Assembly (NCBI GenBank): GCA_910577115.1 | Contig: CAJTMC010000057.1 | Span: forward strand, 1 to 20,339 | DNA length: 20,339 nucleotides | Direction of reading: 5' to 3' | Source: an uncultured Lachnospiraceae bacterium | GTDB lineage: Bacteria > Bacillota > Clostridia > Lachnospirales > Lachnospiraceae | Position numbers and translations under genes: made by a program | Notes under the pieces: model-generated | What the model saw: only the letters and a program-made list of their open reading frames with translations | What the model was told of the DNA's origin: nothing | The model's database searches: none | In this document: one piece after another, positions 1-8,000 of the stretch | Position numbering within the stretch: position 1 is the stretch's first letter | How the letters are laid out: the number at the start of each line of letters is the position of its first letter

Positions 1-128
1 AAACGACTGTCAGGATTATTTTGTGCGTTGATTACTTTTAAGATTGCAAACTGCACACCTGTGTTCCTGACTGCTATGTAGTCGGTTATTTTGTTCCATT
101 TTGCTATATCAATTCCTTTTTTATTCAT
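1..128 (-). CDS. GH25-family lysozyme (endolysin), N-terminal fragment
   Basis: Only the first 42 codons are in the window; the gene continues past the left edge. The start is ATG at 128, preceded by AGGAGA at good spacing. The visible protein begins MNKKGIDIAKWNKITDYIAV and continues with TGVQFAILKVINA. The GIDIAKWN segment followed by a GVQFAILK strand is the usual beginning of the GH25 (Cellosyl/LytC-type) muramidase barrel, where the first strand carries a catalytic-site Asp (here D7). GH25 phage lysins cleave the MurNAc-GlcNAc bond of peptidoglycan for host lysis. The position directly after the tail fibre genes fits an endolysin. The family call rests on the N-terminal signature only; the catalytic DxE pair and any cell-wall-binding domain lie outside the window. 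Confidence 0.8.
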   Translation of the reverse strand, partial: MNKKGIDIAKWNKITDYIAVRNTGVQFAILKVINAQNNPDSR

Positions 129-149
129 ACTCTTTCTCCTGTAAATATT

Positions 150-287
150 TTAAAGTATGGCCTTTATTTCTTTAATTTCTTCTGCCGTAAGTTTGGGATA
201 CAATTTCATAACATCCTTAAGCTTTTCGCCTGTTGCCAGTCTGTTTTTTACAACTCTGGCTATAATATTTTTAGCTGCATTGCTCAT
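150..287 (-). CDS. small conserved-type phage protein, 45 aa, function unknown
   Basis: A 45-residue protein starting MSNAAKNIIARVVKNR and ending PKLTAEEIKEIKAIL. The ATG overlaps the stop of the upstream 111-residue gene (ATGA), and AGGTGGAG lies at good spacing, so it is coupled to that gene. It is mainly charged helix with no membrane segment, so it is not a holin. The C-terminal LTAEEIKEI pattern resembles the helix found in XkdX-like mini-proteins that often sit between tail genes and lysis genes in Firmicute phages, but the resemblance is too slight for a family call. It is followed 21 bases later by the lysin start. I do not recognise a function. Confidence 0.75.
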   Translation of the reverse strand: MSNAAKNIIARVVKNRLATGEKLKDVMKLYPKLTAEEIKEIKAIL

Positions 288-619
288 TGTGCTCCACCTC
301 CATATAATTCTGCAATTACCTCATCCTGTTCTGCCTGGGATACCTGCAGTTCTCTGATCTGCCTCTCCATCTTAGTTGGTATATGCATGGTTATTGTCAC
401 ACTCGCATCCGCATTGATTGTAAGTGACTCAAATTCGACATCAGGATATAGGCCATAGCCCGTCCCTTTTTCGTCACCTACTGTCAGAGCCTTTACATTT
501 CTAAACGCTGCTTCTGCATCTGCTGCCGGATCATTGAGTGTAAAAGATATTGTGTTAATTCCAGTAGATACATTTTGGGCGGTGTATTCTATGCCATTGG
601 CTGTAATTATTTCATTCAT
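284..619 (-). CDS. phage protein of unknown function between tail fibres and lysin, 111 aa
   Basis: This protein starts MNEIITANGIEYTAQNVSTG. Residues 1-80 look beta-rich (alternating hydrophobics in NTISFTLND and SLTINADASVTITMHI). The last 30 residues form a polar helix (MERQIRELQVSQAEQDEVIAE). The start at 619 has AAAGGA at suitable spacing. Its place after the fibre genes and before the 45-residue gene and lysin is typical of small baseplate or fibre accessory proteins in Clostridia phages. No membrane segment, catalytic motif or known domain is visible. It could be a minor structural protein or fibre chaperone; that is inference from position. Confidence 0.8.
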   Translation of the reverse strand: MNEIITANGIEYTAQNVSTGINTISFTLNDPAADAEAAFRNVKALTVGDEKGTGYGLYPDVEFESLTINADASVTITMHIPTKMERQIRELQVSQAEQDEVIAELYGGGAQ

Positions 620-637
620 TTTTTTAATCCTTTCTAT

Positions 638-713
638 TATTTTGATTGATTTGCAGGTTACATTTTTATCATTTAAATAGCAATTATATTGTAGCAGGAC
701 TTAGTTTTTCTAC
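638..713 (-). promoter_or_regulatory. AT-rich spacer with a weak promoter-like box
   Basis: This is the longest gap in the tail-to-lysis region (94 bases between genes). On the minus strand it contains ACAATATAATTGC, a perfect TATAAT hexamer, but no good -35 box at 16-18 bases upstream. It could give secondary transcription of the two small genes and the lysin, or be chance in AT-rich sequence. No hairpin followed by a T-run is seen. Confidence 0.2.
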
Positions 714-1607
714 TTAGCTTGTTAGTTTCTTCCATACAGATGGGGTGGCAACGCTATCTCCTGCCCCCTCACCACTCCATCCAATCCATGCATTGCTATT
801 AATATCCGTGTATAAATGTATATAATATCCCATTCCAAATATAAGTAAAACGCCGTATGCACCTGCATCTGCAGGAAGACCGGCTGGGAGACTATGCGTT
901 ATACGATATATTCCTACTTCTGTTGGATAGTTTGTAATTCCTTTCGATTCGAGTCCCTTAAAAGTTATATATCTATAATCTATATTCAGCTTGTTTTCCA
1001 AATTGCTATTTGCCTGGCTAATCATATTAGCCAATGTTCCTTCTACAGATGCATTTTTTTCTACTGCGTCAAGAGCATACTCTCCATGTGTGGTTATTGC
1101 CACGCTGTTGGACAATTTTACGTGTCCGAGAAGCGTTGTTGTAGCTTTTTGTGTATAATGTGTTATAAGAAAGCTTAGCGCTTTTTTTAATTTGCCAAAT
1201 GCAACTTTTATTGTTTCACCGCTTTCTATATTTGCAAGAGAGGAAGCCTCTGAATATGTAGGTTTTTGATCGTTTATATCAGATATACTTCCAGCTGGTC
1301 CTACATCTCCTTTTGGACCCTTAAAATTTCCTACATATACCCATTCTGCTACGCTTGAGACGCCCGAAACAGTACATTCATACATATTTCCAGTAACAGC
1401 ATTAATGAAATGATCAAACAGTTGCGCATCTGTTATTCCGCTATTTGGAAATTTTACTCCCGCAGTGCTTGTCCCTGTTATGCCTGTACCGCTTATCAGT
1501 CGGCTGCCACGCTGCCCGGTTGCGCCCGTATTACCCTTATCTCCTTTATCTCCCTTGCTTCCCGTATCTCCTTTTGGGCCCTTAAAATTTCCTATCAGTA
1601 CTTTCAT
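714..1607 (-). CDS. collagen-like tail fibre / receptor-binding protein, 297 aa
   Basis: A probable distal fibre protein. Residues 10-34 are Gly-X-Y triplets (GPKGDTGSKGDKGDKGNTG and on), and a second short triplet run is at 97-106. Residues 34-95 carry a segment seen beside collagen runs in phage fibres (GTGITGTSTAG, then a MYECTVSG strand and EWVYVGNFKG). A helical or trimerising part spans about 115-210, including LLGHVKLSNS. The C-terminal 80 residues (YPTEVGIYRITHSLPAG ... WIGWSGEGAG ... PSVWKKL) look like a pyocin-knob-type tip domain, a likely receptor-binding end. The start overlaps the previous stop as ATGA, with AAAGGAG upstream. The sequence is AT-richer than the head genes and contains an internal duplicated cassette. 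Structural role is well supported; the receptor is unknown. Confidence 0.8.
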   Translation of the reverse strand: MKVLIGNFKGPKGDTGSKGDKGDKGNTGATGQRGSRLISGTGITGTSTAGVKFPNSGITDAQLFDHFINAVTGNMYECTVSGVSSVAEWVYVGNFKGPKGDVGPAGSISDINDQKPTYSEASSLANIESGETIKVAFGKLKKALSFLITHYTQKATTTLLGHVKLSNSVAITTHGEYALDAVEKNASVEGTLANMISQANSNLENKLNIDYRYITFKGLESKGITNYPTEVGIYRITHSLPAGLPADAGAYGVLLIFGMGYYIHLYTDINSNAWIGWSGEGAGDSVATPSVWKKLTS

Positions 1608-2389
1608 GCACTTGCTCCTTTCTCTTCATCAGAAACTATCATATATATATTGCCGTCCGCATCTGACTCGAATTGTGGATTTACAGTCGTATCCGCGTAT
1701 ACTGCCCACATATTGCCGTCTGCATCACCGACTATGCTGAACATTCCGTTAATCGGAACCACTACACCGCTGTCTCCCCTGTCTCCCTTATCTCCTTTCT
1801 CGCCCTGTTCTCCTCTGTCCCCCTTATCTCCTTTCTCGCCCTGTTCTCCTCTGTCCCCCTTATCTCCTTTTGCGCCAATAAAATAGCCTGACTCAAGTTT
1901 ACTTGTTATATCCGTTAATATTTCAATCGCTTCACTGCTTACCTGTTTTGCAATTTTTTCGGCATCTGCCGCATTATTTGCACTCGCGCCCGCCTCAACA
2001 GCGTGTTGAGCAGCTGACTGTTCGGAAACTGCTGCTGCATTTTTACTCATATCTGCCGCCCTTTGCGCTGCTTCCGCTCCTGTTCTTGCCTCTGCGGCTT
2101 TTCCCTGTGCTGTTTCTGCCGCCCTTTGTGCTGCTTCCGCTCCTGTTCTTGCCTCTGCGGCTTTTCCCTGTGCTGTTTCTGCCGCTCTTTGTGCTGCTTC
2201 CGCTCCTGTTCTTGCCTCCGCAGCTTTTCCTTGTGCTGTTTCTGCCGCTCTTTGTGCTGCTTCCGCTTTCTGTCTTTCAGACTCCGCGCTGCCGTTTAAT
2301 GCATTAATGCCGTCATGTATGCTTTTTCTTACATCACGCCCGTATCTTGCTTTCCTAATCTGTTCCAGTTCTTTACTTATGTCTGCCAT
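1604..2389 (-). CDS. coiled-coil and collagen-like tail fibre protein, 261 aa
   Basis: Residues 1-32 (MADISKELEQIRKARYGRDV, then RKSIHDGINALN) match the N-terminal attachment segment common to Firmicute phage baseplate/fibre proteins such as BppU-like ones. Residues 42-112 are three complete and one partial copy of a 21-residue Ala/Gln/Glu repeat, certain to be helical and probably a coiled coil. Residues 172-208 are Gly-X-Y triplets rich in GDK, GDR and GEK, which should form a collagen-like triple helix. The C-terminal 50 residues contain two DADGN segments in beta-like context. It is preceded by AGGAGGGG placed right after the Tal stop. It probably forms a trimeric shaft connecting the baseplate to the distal fibre. 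The repeat numbers are likely unstable. Confidence 0.85.
   Translation of the reverse strand: MADISKELEQIRKARYGRDVRKSIHDGINALNGSAESERQKAEAAQRAAETAQGKAAEARTGAEAAQRAAETAQGKAAEARTGAEAAQRAAETAQGKAAEARTGAEAAQRAADMSKNAAAVSEQSAAQHAVEAGASANNAADAEKIAKQVSSEAIEILTDITSKLESGYFIGAKGDKGDRGEQGEKGDKGDRGEQGEKGDKGDRGDSGVVVPINGMFSIVGDADGNMWAVYADTTVNPQFESDADGNIYMIVSDEEKGASA
1766..1876 (-). repeat. collagen Gly-X-Y repeat with 36-bp DNA period
   Basis: It encodes 12 triplets plus a closing Gly (residues 172-208 of the 261-residue fibre). The 12-residue unit GDKGDRGEQGEK occurs twice and is followed by half a copy. At DNA level the two units are nearly identical over 36 bases (about 1778-1867), which shows recent tandem duplication rather than only conserved amino acids. 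Confidence 0.9.
2054..2266 (-). repeat. 63-bp tandem repeat, three full copies plus a partial one
   Basis: It encodes residues 42-62, 63-83 and 84-104 of the 261-residue fibre as identical 21-residue units, then 8 residues of a fourth. The DNA copies differ only at scattered silent positions (for example gccctttg against gctctttg, and cctctgcggct against cctccgcagct). The unit length of 21 residues is three heptads, which keeps coiled-coil register when copies are gained or lost. Confidence 0.93.
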
Positions 2390-2406
2390 ACTTTTTACTT
2401 CCCCTC

Positions 2407-4392
2407 CTACGATATTCCTGCCTGTCCTAAATTTTTTAACTGCGCACTCATCTGATTTATCCAGCCGTTGATTTTAGGAATAATTGTTTTATTTAAATTA
2501 TCAACCACCTTGTCCGTCTCTTTTATTGCGGTATTTGCGGTATTTGCCGCGCTTTGTGCCTTCTCTGCCGCTCCCTGCGCAGTGTCTGCTGCTCCCTGTG
2601 CCTTTTCTGCGGCTTTCTGCGCTGTGCTGATTGCTTGCTTTGCTTTCTTCATGGCTTCACTACTGTCAATGATGTCGCTTATCTGTTCCACTGCTGCGCC
2701 GTCTATTTCTATAGCGGTCATTTTCCCATCCATGTCTACAGAGAATTTATCATTGACATTTATACCATTGACATCAATCGTTATCTTTACATTTCCATCT
2801 CTGTCCAGTACAGTGATTTTCCCATCAGTATTAGATGTTCCGCCAATTATTATCGTTGAACCCCTGATACTGCCTTTATATATTGTAATTCCTTCTTTAT
2901 CTATTACGGCCAGTGTGTTTCTGTTTGTGTCAATAACAGTTATTACCCCGTCTTTTTCCCCGCCAATTTCAAGAGTACCACCCCGAATCCTATCCGCAAA
3001 CATCGTACCTGCCGTAATAAAATCCGCAACAAGATTACCGTCTATTGTCCATGCATTTGCATATGGTCCGTCTATGCCTGTGGTGCTGAACCCGATACCG
3101 TTTTTGTTTATTCTGATTACATTCGTGGCTGTCTCTTTTTGAGGATTGTCCATTATCAAAATTTGTTCCGGATGCCCGTCTGCATTTTCACCACAATCTA
3201 AAATTACATACCCTCCCTGTGCGCCTGTAATCATCTGAGTGGCATTTTCTACTGCACTTTGTATCTTAGGGCTTATACTGTTGGCTACCCGTTTTATTCT
3301 GCTGTCTATATCAGCATTTGCATGGGAACTGTTTGTTGTCATGCTTCTTAATGCTGCCCCAAGTCTAAATGTGTTTTTTTCAGGCTGTGTCAGATAGATT
3401 TCCATCTTGCTTACAAGCATTCTCGCGTGATTAAGATTATTATAGTCAGACTCAACATAACAATATCCTAATCCTATGGTTTCGATCTCTTTGTCAGTCA
3501 TATTCAAATCAATCGCCTTAATTTCAACTGCATTTGTTTCACTTGCTATTCCGTCGAGATATGCCTGTGTCTTTTTTGTTAACTGCGCTGTTGTTGTAAC
3601 ATCCTCAAACTCAACTGTTCCAACTATGCGCCCGTATTTTTTTACAGCCTCATTATTTTCTACTATTACAGTTGGTTTGTTTCCATCATCATCCTCCGCA
3701 CCAATACCAATCATTACAGTCCTGATTTCTCCCGCACTTTTGATCTGTTTCAGGTCTATTATGTTTTCTCCCAGTTTGATAACCTGCTCATTATAATGCA
3801 GTATACTTTGATTGCAGTCTATATACATTTTTCCTTCTATATCTTCTACGGATATATATGCATCAAGCGGTTTTATTACCTTGTTTCTCATCTCATCTAA
3901 CGTTGCAGGATAATTCTTATTTGCACGCACAATATTGTTGTTGCTGTCCACATCTGTCAGATCAAGTGTTCTTAATATAAAGCGTTTCGTATCATTCATC
4001 TGCGAATTATGTGATTCTATCATCTGTCTTACATAATCTGCAGGCGTTCCCTGATACTCGTACGGATATACAACGCTGTCAAGCAGGTATGTCAGGATTC
4101 CTTCACATTTTACCTTTCGGGTATTATAGATGTCACTTTCATTGCTGACCACGCGTCCAGTAAATAACCATTTTTTGTATGTATTATTGCGATCTGTTTT
4201 ATAAACCTTAACAAGTGAAAGAAGTGGTATAATACTGCCTATCTCCGGATGTGTCGGGTGTATTGAAAACGTAAATAAACCGGCATTATTAATCTGCAGC
4301 GTCAATTTAGGCGTCTCAAGCACATATTTTTCATCCCTGATATCCATGAGGGTATGTTCAGTGCCGTCAATCAATGATAATACTTTGTACAT
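2407..4392 (-). CDS. phage tail spike / tail-associated (Tal) protein, 661 aa
   Basis: It follows Dit, the standard place for the tail-tip Tal/antireceptor protein. Residues 1-350 look like the gp27/Tal-type hub fold found in prophage endopeptidase tail and minor structural proteins (KLTLQINNAGLFTFSI, later LYVESD-like strands and LVSKMEIYL). At 448-478 is WTIDGNLVADFITAGTMFAD, a signature frequent in Gram-positive tail spikes. Residues 481-555 hold beta-rich repeats with GVITVIDTN, GKITVLDRDGN and similar units. Residues 580-635 are an Ala/Gln-rich coiled coil. The start codon overlaps the Dit stop (TAATG) and has AAAGGAGG in front. I see no clear peptidase or lysozyme motif, so a lytic activity is not claimed. 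It probably forms a trimer that plugs the tail and carries the fibres. Confidence 0.85.
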   Translation of the reverse strand: MYKVLSLIDGTEHTLMDIRDEKYVLETPKLTLQINNAGLFTFSIHPTHPEIGSIIPLLSLVKVYKTDRNNTYKKWLFTGRVVSNESDIYNTRKVKCEGILTYLLDSVVYPYEYQGTPADYVRQMIESHNSQMNDTKRFILRTLDLTDVDSNNNIVRANKNYPATLDEMRNKVIKPLDAYISVEDIEGKMYIDCNQSILHYNEQVIKLGENIIDLKQIKSAGEIRTVMIGIGAEDDDGNKPTVIVENNEAVKKYGRIVGTVEFEDVTTTAQLTKKTQAYLDGIASETNAVEIKAIDLNMTDKEIETIGLGYCYVESDYNNLNHARMLVSKMEIYLTQPEKNTFRLGAALRSMTTNSSHANADIDSRIKRVANSISPKIQSAVENATQMITGAQGGYVILDCGENADGHPEQILIMDNPQKETATNVIRINKNGIGFSTTGIDGPYANAWTIDGNLVADFITAGTMFADRIRGGTLEIGGEKDGVITVIDTNRNTLAVIDKEGITIYKGSIRGSTIIIGGTSNTDGKITVLDRDGNVKITIDVNGINVNDKFSVDMDGKMTAIEIDGAAVEQISDIIDSSEAMKKAKQAISTAQKAAEKAQGAADTAQGAAEKAQSAANTANTAIKETDKVVDNLNKTIIPKINGWINQMSAQLKNLGQAGIS

Positions 4393-5084
4393 TATAAACT
4401 GCCTCCTTTGTTTTCAATTGTCACAACTCCATTTCCGCTGAATGTCAACAGATTAATGCCTTCATGGAATTCAATTTCAAATATTTTGTTTTTCCCTGAT
4501 GTTAGATTATAGCTGATGCCTTGGAATATTACTGTCATTGCTGATGTCACCGTAATTATAGGAATGTATTTTTTCCTTTGGCCTATATATGTAACTTCCA
4601 GTGTTCCATTTACTTCCAGACTGTTCATTTCATTTATTATTCCGGTCTCAAAGCTGAACGGATCCCACAGCCAGTCATCGCCGAAATCATATTTATACGG
4701 GTCAACAACGCATTGTACCGTTATAATCCCTTTAAGCGGTTCGCTGCTTAAAGCCGTCGCGCTTACCCTTCCCGTATAATAATAATTCCCGTCATCATCA
4801 AACACTATTTCCGCGAACTCTTTCCCATGAATCGCGTTCATGACTTCACTGTATTTGCTGTGTATGTCGCGATTGTCTCCCAGCATTTCAAACTCAATTG
4901 TTATTGTTCTCCGCTCATATTTGATATCGCCGCCTGTTAGGGCCCCTGTAATATCAATATCACCATCTGCAGCAGCCACGCTTATTCTGTATGTCTTCGG
5001 TTTTGGAGGCGTTATTTTTACGCTGCCCAGCGCAAGCCCCAAATCAGTATAGCTGTGTATATCTCCAAATCTTACACCTGTCAT
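4392..5084 (-). CDS. distal tail protein Dit, 230 aa
   Basis: The order tape measure, this gene, Tal is the siphophage tail-tip order, and this is the Dit position. The N-terminus VRFGDIHSYTDLGLALGSVK resembles the start of Dit (phage SPP1 gp19.1/TP901-1 ORF46 family): a short loop, then strands. EMLGDNRDIHSKYSEVMNAI followed by a DDDGNYYYTGRV strand matches the helix-strand part of the Dit ring domain. The C-terminal 80 residues are all beta-like and end in SGNGVVTIENKGGSL. Dit forms the hexameric hub joining the tail tube to the baseplate. The start overlaps the tape-measure stop (ATGA, 5081-5084), so it is translationally coupled. Confidence 0.85.
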   Translation of the reverse strand: MTGVRFGDIHSYTDLGLALGSVKITPPKPKTYRISVAAADGDIDITGALTGGDIKYERRTITIEFEMLGDNRDIHSKYSEVMNAIHGKEFAEIVFDDDGNYYYTGRVSATALSSEPLKGIITVQCVVDPYKYDFGDDWLWDPFSFETGIINEMNSLEVNGTLEVTYIGQRKKYIPIITVTSAMTVIFQGISYNLTSGKNKIFEIEFHEGINLLTFSGNGVVTIENKGGSL

Positions 5085-8000
5085 TCATAAATACCCCTGC
5101 TTTTATCATATTCCATTTCACCAAATTCCCTGTCCATTCTTGAGGTAATCGCACCTATCAAAGCGCCTGTATCTGTCACCATCTGCATATTTGACATACC
5201 CGGAATGTACTGTGCCATGATGTTATACATTTTTTCGCAAATACTATAGATATGTGAAGATACTGTCACATTTGATACTCCTGCACCTGTATTGTCTTGT
5301 GGGTTTCTTGCTGGAATATCCGGGAGCGAATCCGCTATAACATTGTTGATATTTTTCATTGTGTCTTCCCATCCGGTTATATATCCCTCTCCAGACATTT
5401 CGCCAAGATATGCAAATGCTCTTGAAGGTGAATGTATATCGAGTTTATCTTTTGCTTCCTGAAGCGCCTCTTCGCACAACTTCCTTATTGACTCAAGAAC
5501 CCTACTCCGTCCGGATTCTATACCCTTCCGCATCCCCTCTATTATCTGATCGCCGATTTTTTTGTATTCCTCTGTAGGGACACCTGTTCTTGTTTTGATT
5601 AACATGTCAGTTGTAAGATTAATGATTGTATTAAGTACACTCTCTTTGTTTTCATCAATACCTTTCTTTAAGCCTTCATCAAAATTCAATCCCATTTCCT
5701 CAGTCTTTTTTGAAGGTGAATGTTCATCAAGCTCCTGCTGAACTGTGTTTAAAGCTCCTTCTGCTAATAAGCCTGCTGCCGTATTCGCTATGTCTATCGC
5801 ATCTGAAATACCATCTGCAAATCCTTTGGAAGCATTACCACCTGCGTCATAATAAGCATCTGTAATATTCACCGCGGAAGATATGGACAGCTTAGACGAT
5901 TCTTCAAACATCTCATTTGCTTTTTTCAATTCCTCATCTGTCATTTGTACAAATGCAGCAACGTATCCGGCTCCTTCAGGTCCCATATCGGCAAGGTATT
6001 TTAAAAGACCTTTATTAATTCCCCTATCTGCAAGCATGTCCATGTTTTCAGCCCATTGTGATACTCCGTCAATCTGTGACTGCATATTTTTTAGAATCTC
6101 ATCCGAAGATATCTTTGTTTTCTCTGTAAATTCCGTGAACAAATTCATTTGATTTGTTATGGTATCGGAAAGGCTGTCAATCATGTCATTGTACGCTTTT
6201 CTCGTTTCATCCGACATTGTACTGATATCAGCACCTGCGTTCAGCGCAGCATCTCCAAGTGCTTCCATATCATTTGATGCTTTGGATAATGATTCGTTAT
6301 CCACAATATACGACATGGTTTCTTCATACTCTGTACCAAGCGCATTAATCGTACCATTCGTTTCCTCTATCTGAATACCAAGTGCGTCTATGTCTTCAGT
6401 TGCTCTCGCATATGCTTCCTGTGTTTCATCAAGGTATCTGCCATGCGTCGCCATTTCTTCATCCAGCTTCGCTTCGGCTTCTGCCAGCCTGTTTGCTGCT
6501 TCCTCTTGTTCTGTCATAAGTTCAGACAGAAGCTTTTCAGCCTCATATTGCTCTTTTGCAATCTCTGTAAGATCTTCCCTCGCTGCTTCTACCTTCATGA
6601 GTTCCATATGCGCATTGATATTTTCAAGCAGCGCATCTGTTGACATGTTTGTCAATCCTGTTTGTTCGTCAATGCACAGGTTTAAATTAGGAATTGCTGT
6701 GTTCAATTCGTCGATAATTGCTGCCTGTCTCGCCTGTTCATCCGTCGTAAGTATGGTTTTGCTTTGTAATTCATCTAATTCGTTGGCAAGCTTTACACAC
6801 GCTTCTCTTTCGTTCTCATATCCCGCTCTAATTCCCTCACGATTCTGTATTGCTGTCGCTGTGTCATCATTCATTTTTTTGGATGCATCTGTCAGCTTTT
6901 TCGTAGATTCCGTAAGCTGTGCCACTGAAGTATCAGCAGTTTTTGCATATAGTGTCACTGCACCCACGACCCCCGCAATTGCAGTTGCAAGGAATATGTA
7001 AGGATTTGCATTTGCTGTTACGTTAAACAGCTTCTGTGCTACGGTTGCGGCTTCTGTCGCTACGGTATATGCAATTTTGGCAGATGTTACGCCTCCTATC
7101 AGTCCCGCTACAATCTCACCGTTTTCCAACAGCCACGTAAGACCGTTTATCAGCATTGGCAGCGCTTTTTCTGCTGTCCCGATTGTATTCGTGGCAAATT
7201 CGCCCAACGCCTCCGACATGTTTCTCAAAGACACGCCTAACTCTCCGTCATCAATTTCACTTTGCAGCCTGCCTATTGCATCAGTAGCAGAGTCAACAGC
7301 CTCTTTCATTTCATCATCAAAAAGATCGTATGCCGTTATTCCAAGCCCTTCGAGTGCACTTTGCAGGATCGTCACTTTACCTTTAAGGTTATCGTTTAAG
7401 GTATCCGCCATTGCCTGTGCCGCTCCTGAGCAGTCATTAATCTGTGCATTAAGAGTATCGTATTCGCCGTTGGTACTTTTCAACAGCGCATTAACTGCTG
7501 CTACGTCCGTTTTGTTGAATATTGTTTTGATCAGATTGGTTTTCTTTTCCTGGGTCATATCCGACATAAGACTATTCATATCAATCATGATGTCATTCAG
7601 ATCCCTCATTTTTCCTTCCGAATCATATACCTGAAGACCGAGGTTATCTATGGCATCCGAAGCTTTATCTGTCGGCGCGGACAGGGACAAAAGCACGTTC
7701 CGCAAGTGTGTCCCGCCTTCCGCGCCTTTCAGTCCGTTGTTTGCCAGTACACCAAGTGCGGTATTCATTGTTTCAAGACTCTGTCCTGTGAGCGATACCG
7801 TTCCGGCGCACACCAATGTCGCCTCTCCAAGCTGCGCTACGCTTGTATTGGATTTTTGGGACGTTTTTGCCATTTCGTCAATATAATTGTCAAGTTCTGA
7901 TGTTTCCATTCCCAGCGCTGCCATAGAATCCGTAACAAGGTCGCTTGCATACGCAAGGTCAAGCCCGCCTGCTGCCGCGAGATTCAGCACTTTGGGAAGC

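Noticed and set aside
714..960. Diversity-generating retroelement target at the fibre tip
   Set aside because: No reverse transcriptase, template repeat or adenine-biased variable repeat is in the window, and the tip does not look like a C-type lectin fold.
1766..2266. CRISPR-like array
   Set aside because: The repeats are contiguous, without spacers, and in frame within one coding gene.
1410..2307. Plus-strand frames with PLSPLSPFSPC and LFLPPQLFLVLFL repeats
   Set aside because: These are the antisense of collagen and coiled-coil repeats; their repeats come from the real minus-strand fibre gene.
2468..3142. 224-codon plus-strand open frame
   Set aside because: Antisense of Tal; hydrophobic composition is from the complement of Asp/Asn/Lys codons, and no start signal is found.
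6390..7634. Long plus-strand open frames (203 and 185 codons) opposite the tape measure
   Set aside because: They are Ser/Ala/Val-rich mirrors of the coiled-coil gene with no ribosome binding site and no plus-strand neighbours.
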